Assembly: GCA_022747635.1 (NCBI GenBank) | Contig: JAKTNV010000009.1 | Span: forward strand, 65,117,677 to 65,181,676 | Direction of reading: 5' to 3' | Source: Hetaerina americana | Lineage: Eukaryota; Arthropoda; Insecta; Odonata; Calopterygidae | Length of the DNA stretch: 64,000 nucleotides | In this document: piece by piece, positions 46,828 to 59,323 of the stretch | Layout: every line of letters begins with the position of its first letter | Numbering within the stretch: position 1 is the first letter of the stretch | The notes under the pieces: generated by a model | Seen by the model: only the letters and a program-made list of their open reading frames with translations | Database searches by the model: none | What the model was told of the DNA's origin: nothing | Made by a program: the position numbers and the translations under genes

Positions 46828-46866
46828 CTGAGGACGCCAGCAGGATAGCTGGCGAAACTGTTGTAC
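46828..46866 (+). ncRNA. Hammerhead-ribozyme-like motif, right end
   Basis: Exact inverted copy of the motif at 43800-43838: CTGAGGA, one extra C, stem GCCAGC/GCTGGC, GAAAC and the GTA triplet. Confidence 0.55.
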
Positions 46867-46942
46867 TTTTAAACGACATACGCGGACGCAGCCCGAAAAA
46901 TGTGGAAATCACCTACTCATCGCCGCGGAAACCTTCGAACGA

Positions 46943-46955
46943 ATATCACCTTACT
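46943..46955. repeat. 13-bp target-site duplication, right
   Basis: ATATCACCTTACT, identical to 43742-43754. Confidence 0.9.
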
Positions 46956-49900
46956 TTTTTATTAATCTAGTTTCCCTAGGTACACTTAATCTACGAATAA
47001 TACAGAATTCAATTGGACTATCAAATAATCCTTATCATAGAAATGGTGAGGCCTTATATAAACGAGAAATTACATCGCCTATTTGCAATCTCATTACGCG
47101 TTATCACCCCTGATACATTAAAGATTTTGGCAGCAGATCGCATATTTCTCGAACGTTTTCAGAAATGAATCGAGTGAGGTGAGTAGCTAAGTATTTAATA
47201 GATACTTAATTTCTCATATGCATACGTTAGGTACCATAAGGTGTCTAGGGAGAAATATTCTTTTTCAACTATTCATTTTTAATTTTATTTGAACTTCGGT
47301 TTATTTGCAGAGTGACACGTTGGACTGCATATCGTATACGTCATTTACTACCGCAGCACCGTCCTTGTTATTGAGAATACCTCAGGACACAATGTCTCGA
47401 TAGCGAATTGGCGAAGCTTACTATTAACTAAGGCATTTAAATCATTAACGTATAGAAGGGGAAAGAACAAGAAAGAGGACTCTTTGTTGGCGATCTTCCG
47501 AGAAAACTTCACTGTAATCGAGGTTTATCTATGTCTATTTGTACAGGGTTACTTGAGAATCGTCTAATCTAACATTCGATAATTTTGCACAACCGTTGAA
47601 CTAACTTTGTGTATCCCTTTTTATCGATATGTCTCCCCATCATTACTGTTTTCGGCACCTTATTTCAAATAAATCAAGAACTCATTCCCTCCCAGACACC
47701 GATTCATCATATTGTTTTAAATATTTATTAAGGATTTAAATATTATTAAGGATTGCATAAATTGACTCAAGGTTATCCAATTATTTACATCCATTACCCT
47801 AAATGTTCTAAGAATTCTTGTAAATTAGTAAATACACTATTGTTATAGTACACATACATTCATTGCCGGGAGGTTTAATGGTTTCCCATCAATGAAAATT
47901 GACCAGCTTAATAGAAGTGGCTGTAGACCAGATGAACTCTTCATAATTAACTTTTACGGACCTAGAGACTTTTTAGCGTTGCACAGAAACCAGTCCAACA
48001 GCAATGAAGTTTCTCTAACTGTTAAATGACGGAATTCTCGGAGGACAAAGCCGATACGTGGCCAAACACATTTGATATACTTCAGCCAGGGAAGGTCAAT
48101 GCCAAAAGAAGAATACAGATAAACAAATTCCAAGGAGAGAACGTGGATCATACCAGGACTGGCTAATGTGTGGCGAAGTCCAAAGATGGTAAATAGTCCA
48201 TATGTTTGAGAATGATAGAGAAAACGGGAATTAACGAAAAAGAATGCTAGATTTTTTGACCTGTGACAAAAAGATATTATTACTTAACAATCTCTTGTAT
48301 AATACCTCATATGCATCATGTTTCGCATATTTCTTCTGCATGAGGTTTCCTATTTCAAGTTTCGTTAAATTCATCGTTCCACAGAAAAATAGATTTCGAA
48401 TAACGATTTAAATAGCAAAACTGTTTCTGAACCAATTGGATTATGAACTCTAAAAATAAGTAAATCACGGCTCTTGATTTAGCAAACCATTTGAAATAGA
48501 TGCTAAAAAGATCCGGTAGCTCAAAAGCTCCAAGGTATATTTGTTAGTCGAAATTCAGGCAATGCAACCAACCAAAAAAGACGATTATATTTATTCTTGA
48601 ATCATCACTACAATAAGGTATACTGCTGCATGATTCTAATCGTGGAATCTTTCAAGGGATTTTATTTAGATAGCAAGTATTTATAACGTTTTACTCAATT
48701 ATTTTATTATAGTTGAAGGATTGAATCAAATCTGCAGAGTATGGAATATAAATATGGACTTCGTTATACAAATTACTTCAAAAATGTATTTAACGTTATT
48801 GATATCACAATTAATTAAAAAATAATTTGAAAATATTTTTCCAAGGTGCATGGTTTGATATTGGAAATAGGAGAGCTTAGACAGACACGTGAGTTTTGTC
48901 AAGACTTGCATTGTCAAGGTACAATAATAGATAACTTGGTCTTATCCCATCTCCGTTTTCAACGCCATAACTGGAAAGGTACAAATATAGTGAAACATGT
49001 CAACCGAAATATTTTATCAATCCCAAAACTCCTTCTTATGATTCTACGCAGTTCTTTCTTACTTCTGACATTTCGAACTTGATGCCGTAATTTAACTAAG
49101 CTTTACCTTCCAACTTCCCTGTCCAATCCCTGTTTTTTTTAGCCAATGAGAGTGCGGTCACCACCGAAAGTATGGGAGCCAAAGAAAAGAAGGCTGGAGA
49201 CTTTACTAAAATAAATTACACGTGGGAATAGCGGCTGGCGGTGTCGTGAACACAGCCTGCGTCACGAAATGTGCACCATCGACCGCGTAAGCCTGAGAGT
49301 AATGCGCGTGCAGCCACGGGATCGGAAGTAATGCCTAAGAGCGAGGTTTGTCCTTGGCTCCAAGCTGCGTCTAACGATGATGCAGCGCCGATAAATAGAT
49401 AAAAGAGAGACATCTGGGAAGGCGAAACCAGGAACGTGTACTAAAATTGAATTTAAATTTGCATGTAGGAATCTACGAGGCAAAAATCACCTACCCATCG
49501 ATGACGTGGATAAAGCACGAAATAGAAAGAGCGAGCAGTTTAAAATACGAAGACCTCCATAAATTACAAGGTGATAAAAATTGAAAGTGTAGAATAGGTT
49601 CTCAAACGTTTCCGAATTGTTTATCTTGACCTACAGTTAACGCAGAAACAAAATTTACACGACATCAGGGAATTATTTATGATTATTCTGAATCGTGGAG
49701 CTTTACTCTTGCTTAGGTCAATAATTTTAGTATTTACTAAACTATTATATAAGTTTTAAACCGTGAAAACCGACTGGATATTTAAAAATGCTCACCTAAA
49801 AAAATACTCCAATTTCAAACCTAATTTCATTTTTAATTTTCAATGAATTTTCCTCGATTATTATCTCCAAAATAAGAATTTAGTATTTTAGTATGATGCC

Positions 49901-51420
49901 GTACAATGCTGTTGGTCAGCATGTGACCAGCGACATAAAACTTCGTAAATAATCGCATATAAGTGAAATAATGGGAATTAACGTCCAAAAATGTGTAATA
50001 GGAGATAACAAACGTATGCCAGGAAGATTATAACCCGGGTGTGCAGGGTGAATCTTACAATAACACGTTAACGACTGGACAGGGCTGCGACATCGTTTAG
50101 AAAAAATATGCAAATTTTACGGCAATCTCCATTAAGTAAATGAGAAAGTATTGCCTCTCTTGAAGGCGAATTCTACTCCAAGGAAAGACTGAAAGGTTTC
50201 AAAAAATTCCCTGGCCTTTAAAAGCTACATATTGTTTTTTATCGATGAAATTCAGAAAAATTTATCACCACTCGGACTGCTGGATGGGGAAAACCAATCA
50301 GAAAAGACTTCAGAAACTGATCCATTCAAATCGGGTTTTGGGAATTTACTAGCGCTCGACTAATCTCTTTAACCGAGCAAAGTTATAACCGGGAAAGGGA
50401 AAGGGCCTAAATTTTGGATAGGGATGGATCGTCGAGGAGCAGAGTGAAAGAGGGAGGGAAGGAGAGCGAGAGATAGAAGCGGCTCCGCTGAATGGAGAAG
50501 CGATCCTGCGCACACTTTCACTCCGCACTTGGCCATCGGGGGCAGAGCGCAGACTGGAACTTGGAAGGCGTTCAAAAATAGCAGGCAAACAAAAGAAACA
50601 CGCCGTTCGAAACGAAGAAATGGGTAGATTTTGATGGGATTCCCGCGCGGGGAAAAAATTCACCAGTCCGTTATTGCCAAGGCGAATGCAGAGAAGGAAA
50701 AGGACAAGGAAAGTGTTGGAGCGCATGACCGCTATAAATCAAGAAAGTACACTTTCCTTCAAAACTTTATATTTGAATCTTCAAGTTTGCTATAATTCAC
50801 TGCAGTTCCACGAAGGAAATAGGAAGAGAAATGCACCGATGCGTACCTGAGGATCCAGCGACGAAAGGGCCAGCAGACCCACATTTCGAGAGCAATAGTC
50901 AAGAGATTTGACAATATTTTCCCAGGTTGATTCGCAAGAAAACGTATTTAGATCCAATAGACCCATAAATGAACTTTTTCCTGGCTTCTTTCACTAAATA
51001 TCTTCAGCGACTATGATAAAATATCTGTAAAGATGGAAGTATGTGGGCCAAGTCATTTAGCGAAGAGTAAAAATGGAATCTTCTTCTCGATCGAAGTATG
51101 TATCTAATACCCTAGCAATAAATATTACATAGCGTTAAAAAATTTTAAAATACACAAACGTAAGTCCATCCGTATGGTCTTCAAAAAAGATCACTGCTTT
51201 GAGCTCAGAGAGGCTATAATACAATAACTAAGTTGGGTTAATATTCTCACCCTAACTCAGTCCATATGAAAAACCTATATGGTGAATTACCTTCCAACAA
51301 ATTGCCAGGAAATATTCTAACCTGGATTTATACTTTTTCGAAACACAGGGAAAATCAAATTCATTGGTTTTAGGTCTTGAGCCTACCAAACGGGTGTATT
51401 GCGAAGTATTAAACAACCTG
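46956..51420. other. Unassigned DNA
   Basis: AT-rich with two GC-elevated patches at about 49130-49480 and 50340-50730. Their short frames carry no recognised motif. No RNA gene or transposon seen. Confidence 0.4.
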
Positions 51421-51458
51421 ATAACGCAATATATGTATGTGTGTGTAAATATAAATAT

Positions 51459-51460
51459 TA

Positions 51461-51525
<65 letters not shown>
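51459..51525. repeat. TA then GA compound microsatellite
   Basis: A TA tract to about 51495 passes directly into a GA tract to about 51524. The GA run leads into GAGC-CGAAA-GCTC-GAAC (51522-51538), a small perfect hairpin followed by GAA. Confidence 0.9.
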
Positions 51526-51526
<1 letters not shown>

Positions 51527-51640
51527 GAAAGCTCGAACAATTTACCGTGTGAGTGTCCTTTTAAATGTTGCTATTCTATTTTTGTCATATTGTACCAGCC
51601 CATTATTGTGCCGCTCGTGTGAGTTTTCCGTACCATCGTT

Positions 51641-51641
51641 T

Positions 51642-51711
<70 letters not shown>

Positions 51712-51718
51712 TATATAC
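51641..51718. repeat. TG-TA-CA palindromic microsatellite
   Basis: TG repeats, a long TA run and then CA repeats form an almost perfect 78-base palindrome. Open frames across it are low-complexity artefacts. Confidence 0.9.
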
Positions 51719-51729
51719 AACACAGTAAT

Positions 51730-52399
51730 CAACCCGAAGGTCGATTTGGTAGGTGATGATAGAGGTCACCCAGTCAAGCTTTCTAAGACTAAACTTAGAT
51801 GATTGCAAAAGACATGCATTCCAATTGGTCATATCTGCTATTTTTACTCTTCTGGACATCAAATAAATATTTCAATGGTTGAATATTTAGCTCCAACAAT
51901 AGACAAATAATATAGCATTACCATGAAATCTGAAGTAGACACAAAACCTGCCTGTAATTCCCACTTATTTGAAACCCTTTGTGGGGAACACCCTAACCAC
52001 ACTCTATTGTATTTTCATCGTAGTAGATGTAAAGAAAACAGTGCTTTAACCAATTACCTTTAATTTAATTTTCAAAGTTCTGAGTAACGTGCAAGTCATT
52101 ATCAAGCATAAATGATAAAAAAATATTGCATTTCTTTTAATTAAGTTTTCTTGGAGTCAATGAGGCTATATATAGTTCCGATTGTTAGCCTAATCAAAAA
52201 TTGTACCCACGAAAATGACTTGGCACTCGTCAACTCTATTACCCAATAAAATGAAACTTAATCATCCTACCGAGTATGTTTGGGGTTCGATTCGTTTTTA
52301 ATATAATTGGCTATGTGCATAACACTGCATATCATTGGTAATATACCACTTAGAAACAAGATTTAACTTTTATCACTGACAAGTGGAAACGTAAACGCA
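51730..52399. other. Unassigned AT-rich DNA
   Basis: Nothing recognised between the microsatellites and the second mariner. Confidence 0.4.
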
Positions 52400-52401
52400 T
52401 A

Positions 52402-53381
52402 CTACCTTGATCAAAAAGTTCCCGGAATAACCACCGTGTGGCGCTCCCATCGTTCCGATTTGAGTTCTGTTTTTTTTGTTAAATTGGTACATCTGTTGTT
52501 GATATTCCCTTTAAATCTTAGTGTCATAACTTGACATTTGCAAAAGTTACGTAGCCAAGAGTACATCTATCTCTGTGTGTGTTGGCGATTTTTTACAATT
52601 TCAGAAATGGATTTAAATTTGCAACAACGAACTTGTATTAAATTTTGCGTAAAAAACGGATTTAGTGGCGCACGGACGTTGGAAATGTTGGAAAAGTGTT
52701 TCGGCAACGATTCTCTAAAAAAAACGGTCGTTTACCAGTGGCACGAGCGGTTCAGAAGTGGTCGTGAGTCAATCGAAGATGATGAACGCAGTGGCAGACC
52801 ATCGACATCGAAAGTCGGTGAAAAAATTGATAAAGTAAAAGAAATGTTGGTCAATAACCGCAAATTAACCATCAGAGAAATAGCGGAGGACTTGAACATT
52901 GCCTATGGATCCGCCCAAGACATTGTGGTTAATGATTTGGGTTTCCGTCGTGTAGCAGCAAAGTTGGTGCCAAAAGACCTCAATTTCATGCAAAAAAGAG
53001 ACCGTGTTGACGTCGCAAAAGACATGATTTGCGAGGCTGAATCCGATCCCACATTCATCAAAAGGATCATTACTGGAGACGAGACGTGGGTTTATGAGTA
53101 CGACACGCAATCCAGACATCAGGCAAGTGAATGGCGTTCACCAAATGAGCCGAGACCAAAAAAACCACGTCGTTCTCAGTCAAAAAAGAAGGCAATGCTG
53201 ACGGTTTTCATGGATTACAACGGTGTAGTGCATCATGAATTTTTGCCAGAAGGCCAGACAGTAAACAAAGAGTATTATTTGGGCGTTATGAGACGTTTGC
53301 GTGAAGCAATTCGCCGAAAGAGACCAGAAATGTGGGCAGAAAACTCGTGGATAAATTCCGGGAACTTTTTGATCAAGGTAG
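52402..53381 (+). mobile_element. Mariner copy 2, internally deleted
   Basis: A 980-bp copy of the 4.8-kb mariner with TA duplications at 52400-52401 and 53382-53383. Its 27-bp terminal repeats are perfectly matched, better than in copy 1. About 352 bases are missing between the codon for residue 248 and the right terminal repeat. The remaining sequence is nearly identical to copy 1, so divergence is recent. Confidence 0.95.
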
Positions 53382-53443
53382 TATATTTCGCGATTTGGTC
53401 ATGCAATCAGGCCCAACTGAAAGTCACAGGAACCAAGGAATGA
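52607..53443 (+). pseudogene. Truncated mariner transposase, copy 2
   Basis: The frame matches copy 1 to residue 248 (ENSW), then reads through the right terminal repeat and flanking DNA for 30 residues to a stop at 53443. It retains both DNA-binding regions and the first catalytic aspartate (GDETW), and loses D253 and D288, so it cannot catalyse transposition. Two residues differ from copy 1: S for F at 190 and D for G at 203. If translated, the 278-residue protein could still bind the terminal repeats. Confidence 0.93.
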
Positions 53444-53549
53444 CTGAGAAAGACTAGATAGATAGAAATTTCTTAAATTTTTCGAAGCCCTCTTAGCATT
53501 CATCCATGGCAAAACAGTGCCATGAAAGTTTCCAAACATATCATACTAT

Positions 53550-53625
53550 ACCTACAATTTAACAATTTCAGAGTATAAAAATTATTCGTCTTGACCGGGA
53601 TTCGAACCCGGATCCCTCGATGCTT
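53550..53625 (-). mobile_element. SINE family C, inverted partial copy
   Basis: Read on the minus strand: an anticodon arm CTCGA/TCGAG with loop AGAAGCA, a T arm CCGGG/CCCGG with B box GGTTCGAATCC, then TCAAGACGAATAATTTTTATACTC in short pieces matching the 19.5-kb SINE. The D arm and A box are missing. Confidence 0.7.
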
Positions 53626-53629
53626 CTTC

Positions 53630-53785
53630 GAGTCACCAAAATCTCGGGTTCGAATCCCAGACAAGGCGAATGATTTGTACACTCTGAAATTTTTGCATCA
53701 TCATGCATATTTAGCGGATGATTCCGTTAAAAAAATTACTGTTGCAGTATATCACGAGGTTTCTTGGAATATATCGTACTGTGTT
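53630..53785 (+). mobile_element. SINE family C, plus-strand partial copy
   Basis: A B box GGTTCGAATCC at about 53647-53657 is followed by ACAAGGCGAATGATTTG and a body with TTAGCGGATGATTCCG and TTACTGTTGC, matching the 19.5-kb repeat unit with scattered changes. It faces away from the inverted copy at 53550-53625. Confidence 0.75.
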
Positions 53786-53789
53786 GACT

Positions 53790-56700
53790 AATCTTCATTG
53801 CTAAAATTAGACATTTTATAAAAAAACCCCATCTGTATTATAACTTTCTATAATTCAACTAAGGAACATTTTGCGGGATATATACATGGTAGTCAAAGTC
53901 TAGCAAATAAGTCTAAAGAGGCTGGACAACTTAAAAGCGAATACGGTGTTTAAAATACTTGGTAATAATTATGTCTCTCAGAAACCTTGCGAAACACTTA
54001 TACGCTTGGCATCGTAAGTAATTCTCTGAAGACGGACCTTAATTATTTGTGCCCACAAACGATATCGCCCCCTTTAGATGCTGTTATGCTTTTGAAAACG
54101 AGAAATTGGCTACATTAAGAAAAATATTAAACCGTCTAAAGATAATGAAAAACATCACCCTTTATTTTAAAACTTTTAACTTTTAAATAAAATGATTCCA
54201 AAATTTACATTATCCCAGCTCACCATTCAACAAATAGCTTCATGCTACTTTTAATATATACAATACAGCATTTCAGCTTAACCACGGAAAATACTTCACA
54301 ATCACTTACTTAAAATATTTTGAAATTATTACAATAAGTAGATAAATAGCTAATGATATCAATTTCAATACATTGCTATTACTCCCTACGAGGGACAAAC
54401 GCAGAATTAAGCCCGTGAAAATATAAAAATAATTTCGCAAGGTTAGTGCCAAGAAATAAACTTTTCGAAAGCATATTTCCGGAACAAAGTGAGGCCGCCA
54501 TCCCAAACTAACACCTTCGAGGAAAGTTGCGACAAAGGTTCGCAATTCGCCTCTAAAAGCTCGCGATTTCAAAGGGAAATCGATGGTCCAGGTGGAGGAG
54601 CGAAGTTTCAGGAGCTCGTACGGATTCAATACAGAAAACTTTACAAGGAGGGTTCGCTAAGAATGTGGAAAGGTGGCGGCAACAGAAGAGAAGGATGATA
54701 TAATATAGTGAGACTGTTTAAGGGAAAGTGATTTAAGCATGCGCCTCCTTACTAGCGTATAAATCAACTCCAAGAACATTTAATTAATAATGAGAATATT
54801 CTGGATGAGAAAGACTATTCTAACTTCATCAGCAATCATTCTCCATGCATATAAACCTATTTAATTCCAGTAATAACTTTACGCCATGGTTATAGTTCCT
54901 ACTTATTTAGCCGAATAGGCGAGGGGAAGTCCAGAAAAGCACCCACCGGATCCATTAGTCGTTAAAAACACACGTTTTAATAACAAGACGTACACTTCTG
55001 TCAATTAATACAGAGCAATCAACATGATATACGCTGAACAGGTAAAAGGACTAACCTAAATAGCTCACTTTATTGCATTTAACTGATGTTACACCTATAT
55101 CATTTCGTCCTAATCGCCATTCAGGTTCGTAGCAGGCTATGTGAGAGGGCACGCTACGGTATGTAATTTCTACAACAGATTGGTAAACTAAAGCAGTTAA
55201 ACACTGAGCCAAAATTTACAATTTAGTTGTTTTACAGCTTATTTAAATTAAAGTTATCTGCAATACGGATGCTGGGAATTTTATTCCATTTCACTCAAAG
55301 GCTAAGATGAACTTTGCTTAATTACATTGATGCTTTGAATTTCCCAATAGGTTGCAACCAATTGATCAAAATTACGCATAAGCCAATCATAATACTATTT
55401 TAGGACTATTTCTTTATGCTCAACGTGATCCCACAAAATTCTCCAGCAATAAAGGTGTGTTTACAGACCAAAAAATTTCATTCCGAGTCGAAGAATGATA
55501 TCAGACAACTGATATGAACAATTATATATTCTAATACTCGTACTAGGAAAACTGATATTCCAACTTACGTTTCCAATTTCAGCAAAGATTAGCCGTCTAA
55601 TAGTTTAACTAACCCAAGACCAAATTTAACTGTGCAAATTTTCCCACATCGAGGACGATTTCCTTATAATTATAGAATGGCGACAGGAGTTACTCTTGAT
55701 GGCAAAATATTAGGACGGAATATTGACCGGCAAAATGTTCCGGATTAGCCTTATTCCCCTATGTAGAATAATCAACACTGGCATTGTCCTATGAATCCAC
55801 GACTTTGCAACGCCTTTCCCACTCCACCCACCAACTCGCTAACCCATCCCCTTTCCTCAAACCATTCCTCCTCCGCTACCATATAATCTACCCTTCCCCC
55901 ACGTTTCACCTATCCGTGTACCGCGTCTCCGCCCTTTTTGCCGACTACTTCCCGGAGATTAAAACAGCCAAGTGCCTCCGTGCCGATAAAATTTGTACCC
56001 GATCCCCCAACGTGAATAATTTGGCGAACGATGGATTATCCGAATTAAGCCGAAACTGGGAACGAAACGAAACAAGAAGCATCATCGATGAGGGATGGAG
56101 ATTTCCAGCTCCTGCGCACCAATACGTGGCAGATGGATTTGAACGTGGGAATGCGACACAAAATAATTTATTAGATTGGCTCTTCATTTCTGGAGGGAAA
56201 AACGGGACGGGATTAATTGAGACCGGATAATGGCGTCGAGGATAAACCGGATGCTCGGCAAAAGGGAGCTTCGGAAAAGCGGCAATCAATGGGAAAAAAT
56301 TAGTGATAGCCACGAAAACCTAAGAGGGAGGAACTGTGCGCTGCGAATTGGATGTGCCGAAACGAAGGCTAAATTTGGCGCACTAGTTGTGCGGAGTCAA
56401 AAGGGGGGCGTGGGAAGTGTTATATTCCAGCCTTTAAAAAATAATAAACACAAAAAATATCCTTTTAAGCTCGTCCCTTGTGTATATGTCTTTCAATTGA
56501 ATACATGGGACAGTTAAATGCATATTGAATACATTCGTTAAGGGCATTCACTCAGCATTAGCCTGGTTGAATAAAATATTCTGAGAATGAATAAGTCATT
56601 AGTCGTAAAAGGCGGAGCCTATGGCACAATGGCACTACAGTGTCCCTTCTCCGAACGTATTCCCTGGTTCTCGCCATTTAGCCATGCGTTATATGAAACA

Positions 56701-59320
56701 CGATTTTCTCTGAATTTTTTTTATTACTCAAGAATTCAATTGACTACACACATTTGAATCAAGTGTACAGTAATCTATTTTTCGTGAAGCTATAAATTAC
56801 CTAATCCCCCGAACCTTTAAAAGAGTCAGTGCTTAAGCTAAAAACTGGTGACAGTCTCCCAATCAATTTATATTCTCACGTATACTATAAAGCAAGAAAT
56901 ATTGAAGTCCATAATTTAAAATGAACCTTGAATAATTAATGAAACATTAGCATAAGTACGTAGTACATACAATTTGTTGTCGCCGGCGTACCTTAATGAA
57001 ATTTATATAACACATTGAAATGAAGTGAGTGTGGAATTACAGAAGTGTGTGGAATTACAAAGTCAATAATTTAACTTCAATACGTAGTATATAAAAAAAA
57101 TCGATAAATCAGTTTAGATCTCAAAATTTTCCAAGGTATTAATTGCATATCATAAAATGGAGCAATGTAGTAACTCATCAGAGATAGCATAAAGTATCGA
57201 TAAAATCTCAATTACACCCACAACGAAGAGTCTAAAAAGAATCGGAACTGAGGAAAGTGCTAAAATAAATAATAGGCTTAAATTATCGACGATCAAAGTA
57301 TTCTAAATCAGTATGCGGGGAAATTAATGCTGATAGACTCCTGCTGAGTATGTATCCTTGATATGTCAATACGAATGCACCCTTAACGTTATTTCGATCT
57401 TGATGAATCGCTTTAAAATCGACAAAACAAATTAGCTACCTCGCAAGAATTATAAAAGCTATTTCATTTTTATTCATCCCAGCAAATAAGGATGATGACT
57501 TAATTCAGGGCTAGAGATAATTAATTTTCACACTTCCATCCCAGAAATGCATTTTGACATAAAAGCGGAATACCGCCCGCCCACACTCCGGGCACAGACC
57601 AGACGCATTAAAAAAGAGTTCCGCTTCGACGTTTTTGGGTCGTTCTTTTTACACGCGAATGCCATTTGCGAAAGGCAGGTCACACTTAACGCTCTCATAT
57701 GCCACCTCCTACGCTCATCTCTCCCTCCCCCCACCCAGGATGCGCAAAAGGGTCGCCCTCGCAAAGTGCAAGGGCCTTGAAGCGGAGCTGGGCAATATCA
57801 ATGCTCGGCGGCGCCATCTAAGAATGAAGTGGTGCAGTCTGAATATTCAGACGCGCGGGTTTCTAGGGAAGGGAGGAAGGAGTGGTGAAGGAAAGGGAAG
57901 GAGAAAATGAGGCACTTCCTTAAAGATGCCCCCATTCATGCTTTCCGATCGTTTCTCTACGATAATGATGCGCCTTCGTAGATTCACGGCTAGTGTAAGG
58001 GGAGATAAGATTGTACTATCTCGGAATTATCACGTGGATTATTTCAGGTTCCTTTCCAAGAAATGAGACGCAAACAAATCCACTTCAGCGTCTAAATTAC
58101 TTTAATCTTCACCCAAAATGCTGTTTAAGCACGATGCTCCACTTAGAACTGACCACACGAGTATTACCATAAATTTGATATAGATACGAGTAGGATAACG
58201 TAATGTAGGATACTCGTCTTCCTACAAGTTGAGTGGTGAAATGATCATTCGTTAGATATCCCCGCCAAGCAATCCTGACTAAAATTTTATTTCTTTGTAC
58301 AAACCTTTATTGAAGACCTGAATTCATTAACAAAGATGCATATCACTATTATGGGGTAGTCTAAAATGGATATATCCAATGGACTAAATTAGCTAACACG
58401 CCAAAATTATCCGTTAAAGGAGAATAGCCAATTTTAACGTGATTCAATCTCAAGGATAATTTATTACACAAATCTGATTCCTGATGTAATAAAGAGCCCT
58501 GACACTGATCGTTTCAGAATATTAACAATTTAGGTCAAATGAATTCAAACGAGTTGAATGCAAATCACCAAAGACGAAGTAGCTAATTTTCAGAATTAAA
58601 AAAGTGATCAATGTACATACTTCATAAAGACTGGAGAGTAATTAATAAATATGAGAAAATTATTCAACAGCTAGACCATGGTAAATTTTAGTCCACTTAA
58701 TTAAGAAAGCGGCAATAAGCTGGAAATAAGACGGATTACAAACATTAGTATCTCTAAAACCTCTAAGTAATAATGATACCATGGGATGATTAATAAAAAA
58801 TAATTAAAGCCGAAAATGTGTAAGTTATGGGAATCCTAATGCCAATAATACGTGAAATATTTCTTTGACAGAAGCATAATTCATAGTCAGAAAACAGAAA
58901 GCGCGTAAAAACCGGATGTGCAATTTCTATTCGAGCAAAGGTGTATTGCCGGGAAAGTATCCGCAAATTAGTGGATTCAGGTCTTCTGCAATTATAAAAG
59001 CGCCAGTCCAACGAGAACCGCCTTATCTCCCTTCACGTTCCTCGCTATTTGGCAAGCCTCTAGGACCGTGGAGATAACGTAGGAGGACGAGGCATGTCAC
59101 CCATTCATAAGAAGGTACAATAACGCCATTCCATTTCTCTATTTCCTTCCGAAATGATTGATCCACCAGCGGTGTATCTACTTTATTAATTCAGCAGGCC
59201 ATTCCAAGAGGCGGGGAACCATTATCACATTAACATCAGTACTTCAGTCTTAATATTTGTCAAGTAAGATCTGGTGCTTTCCCGGCGTATTTTCTTGAAG
59301 AAGTTTTCTCGCGTCTTTCA
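53790..59320. other. Unassigned DNA
   Basis: AT-rich, with GC-elevated patches at about 55790-56400 and 57540-57910. Frames there mostly begin at non-ATG codons and lack family motifs. The second patch contains GGCGCCATCTA at about 57810-57820, close to the AGATGGCGC core bound by CTCF in insects. Confidence 0.4.
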
Positions 59321-59323
59321 CCG

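Larger units (their letters stand above)
46048..46911 (+). repeat. Penelope-like terminal inverted repeat, right arm
   Basis: Inverted partner of 43755-44618, facing right. It carries the truncated endonuclease frame, TATA box and hammerhead-like motif. Confidence 0.95.
43755..46942 (-). mobile_element. Penelope-like element, two outward-facing copies
   Basis: One insertion, framed by a 13-bp direct duplication, holds two copies with their 3' ends outward. The long copy runs on the minus strand from about 46047 to 43755. The short copy runs on the plus strand from 46048 to 46911. The outer 864 bases of the two are inverted repeats of equal length with no gap; I noticed one substitution (44379 versus 46287). 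A further 31 bases (46912-46942) separate the short copy from the right duplication. Such inverted, partial doubling is known for Penelope elements and is thought to arise during target-primed reverse transcription. The near identity implies recent insertion. Confidence 0.93.

Noticed and set aside
52280..52300. B-box-like GGTTCGATTCG
   Set aside because: No A box at the proper distance and no cloverleaf.
55784..56230. 148-codon plus-strand frame
   Set aside because: TTG start in a GC-richer patch, no motif; could be an exon but nothing supports it.
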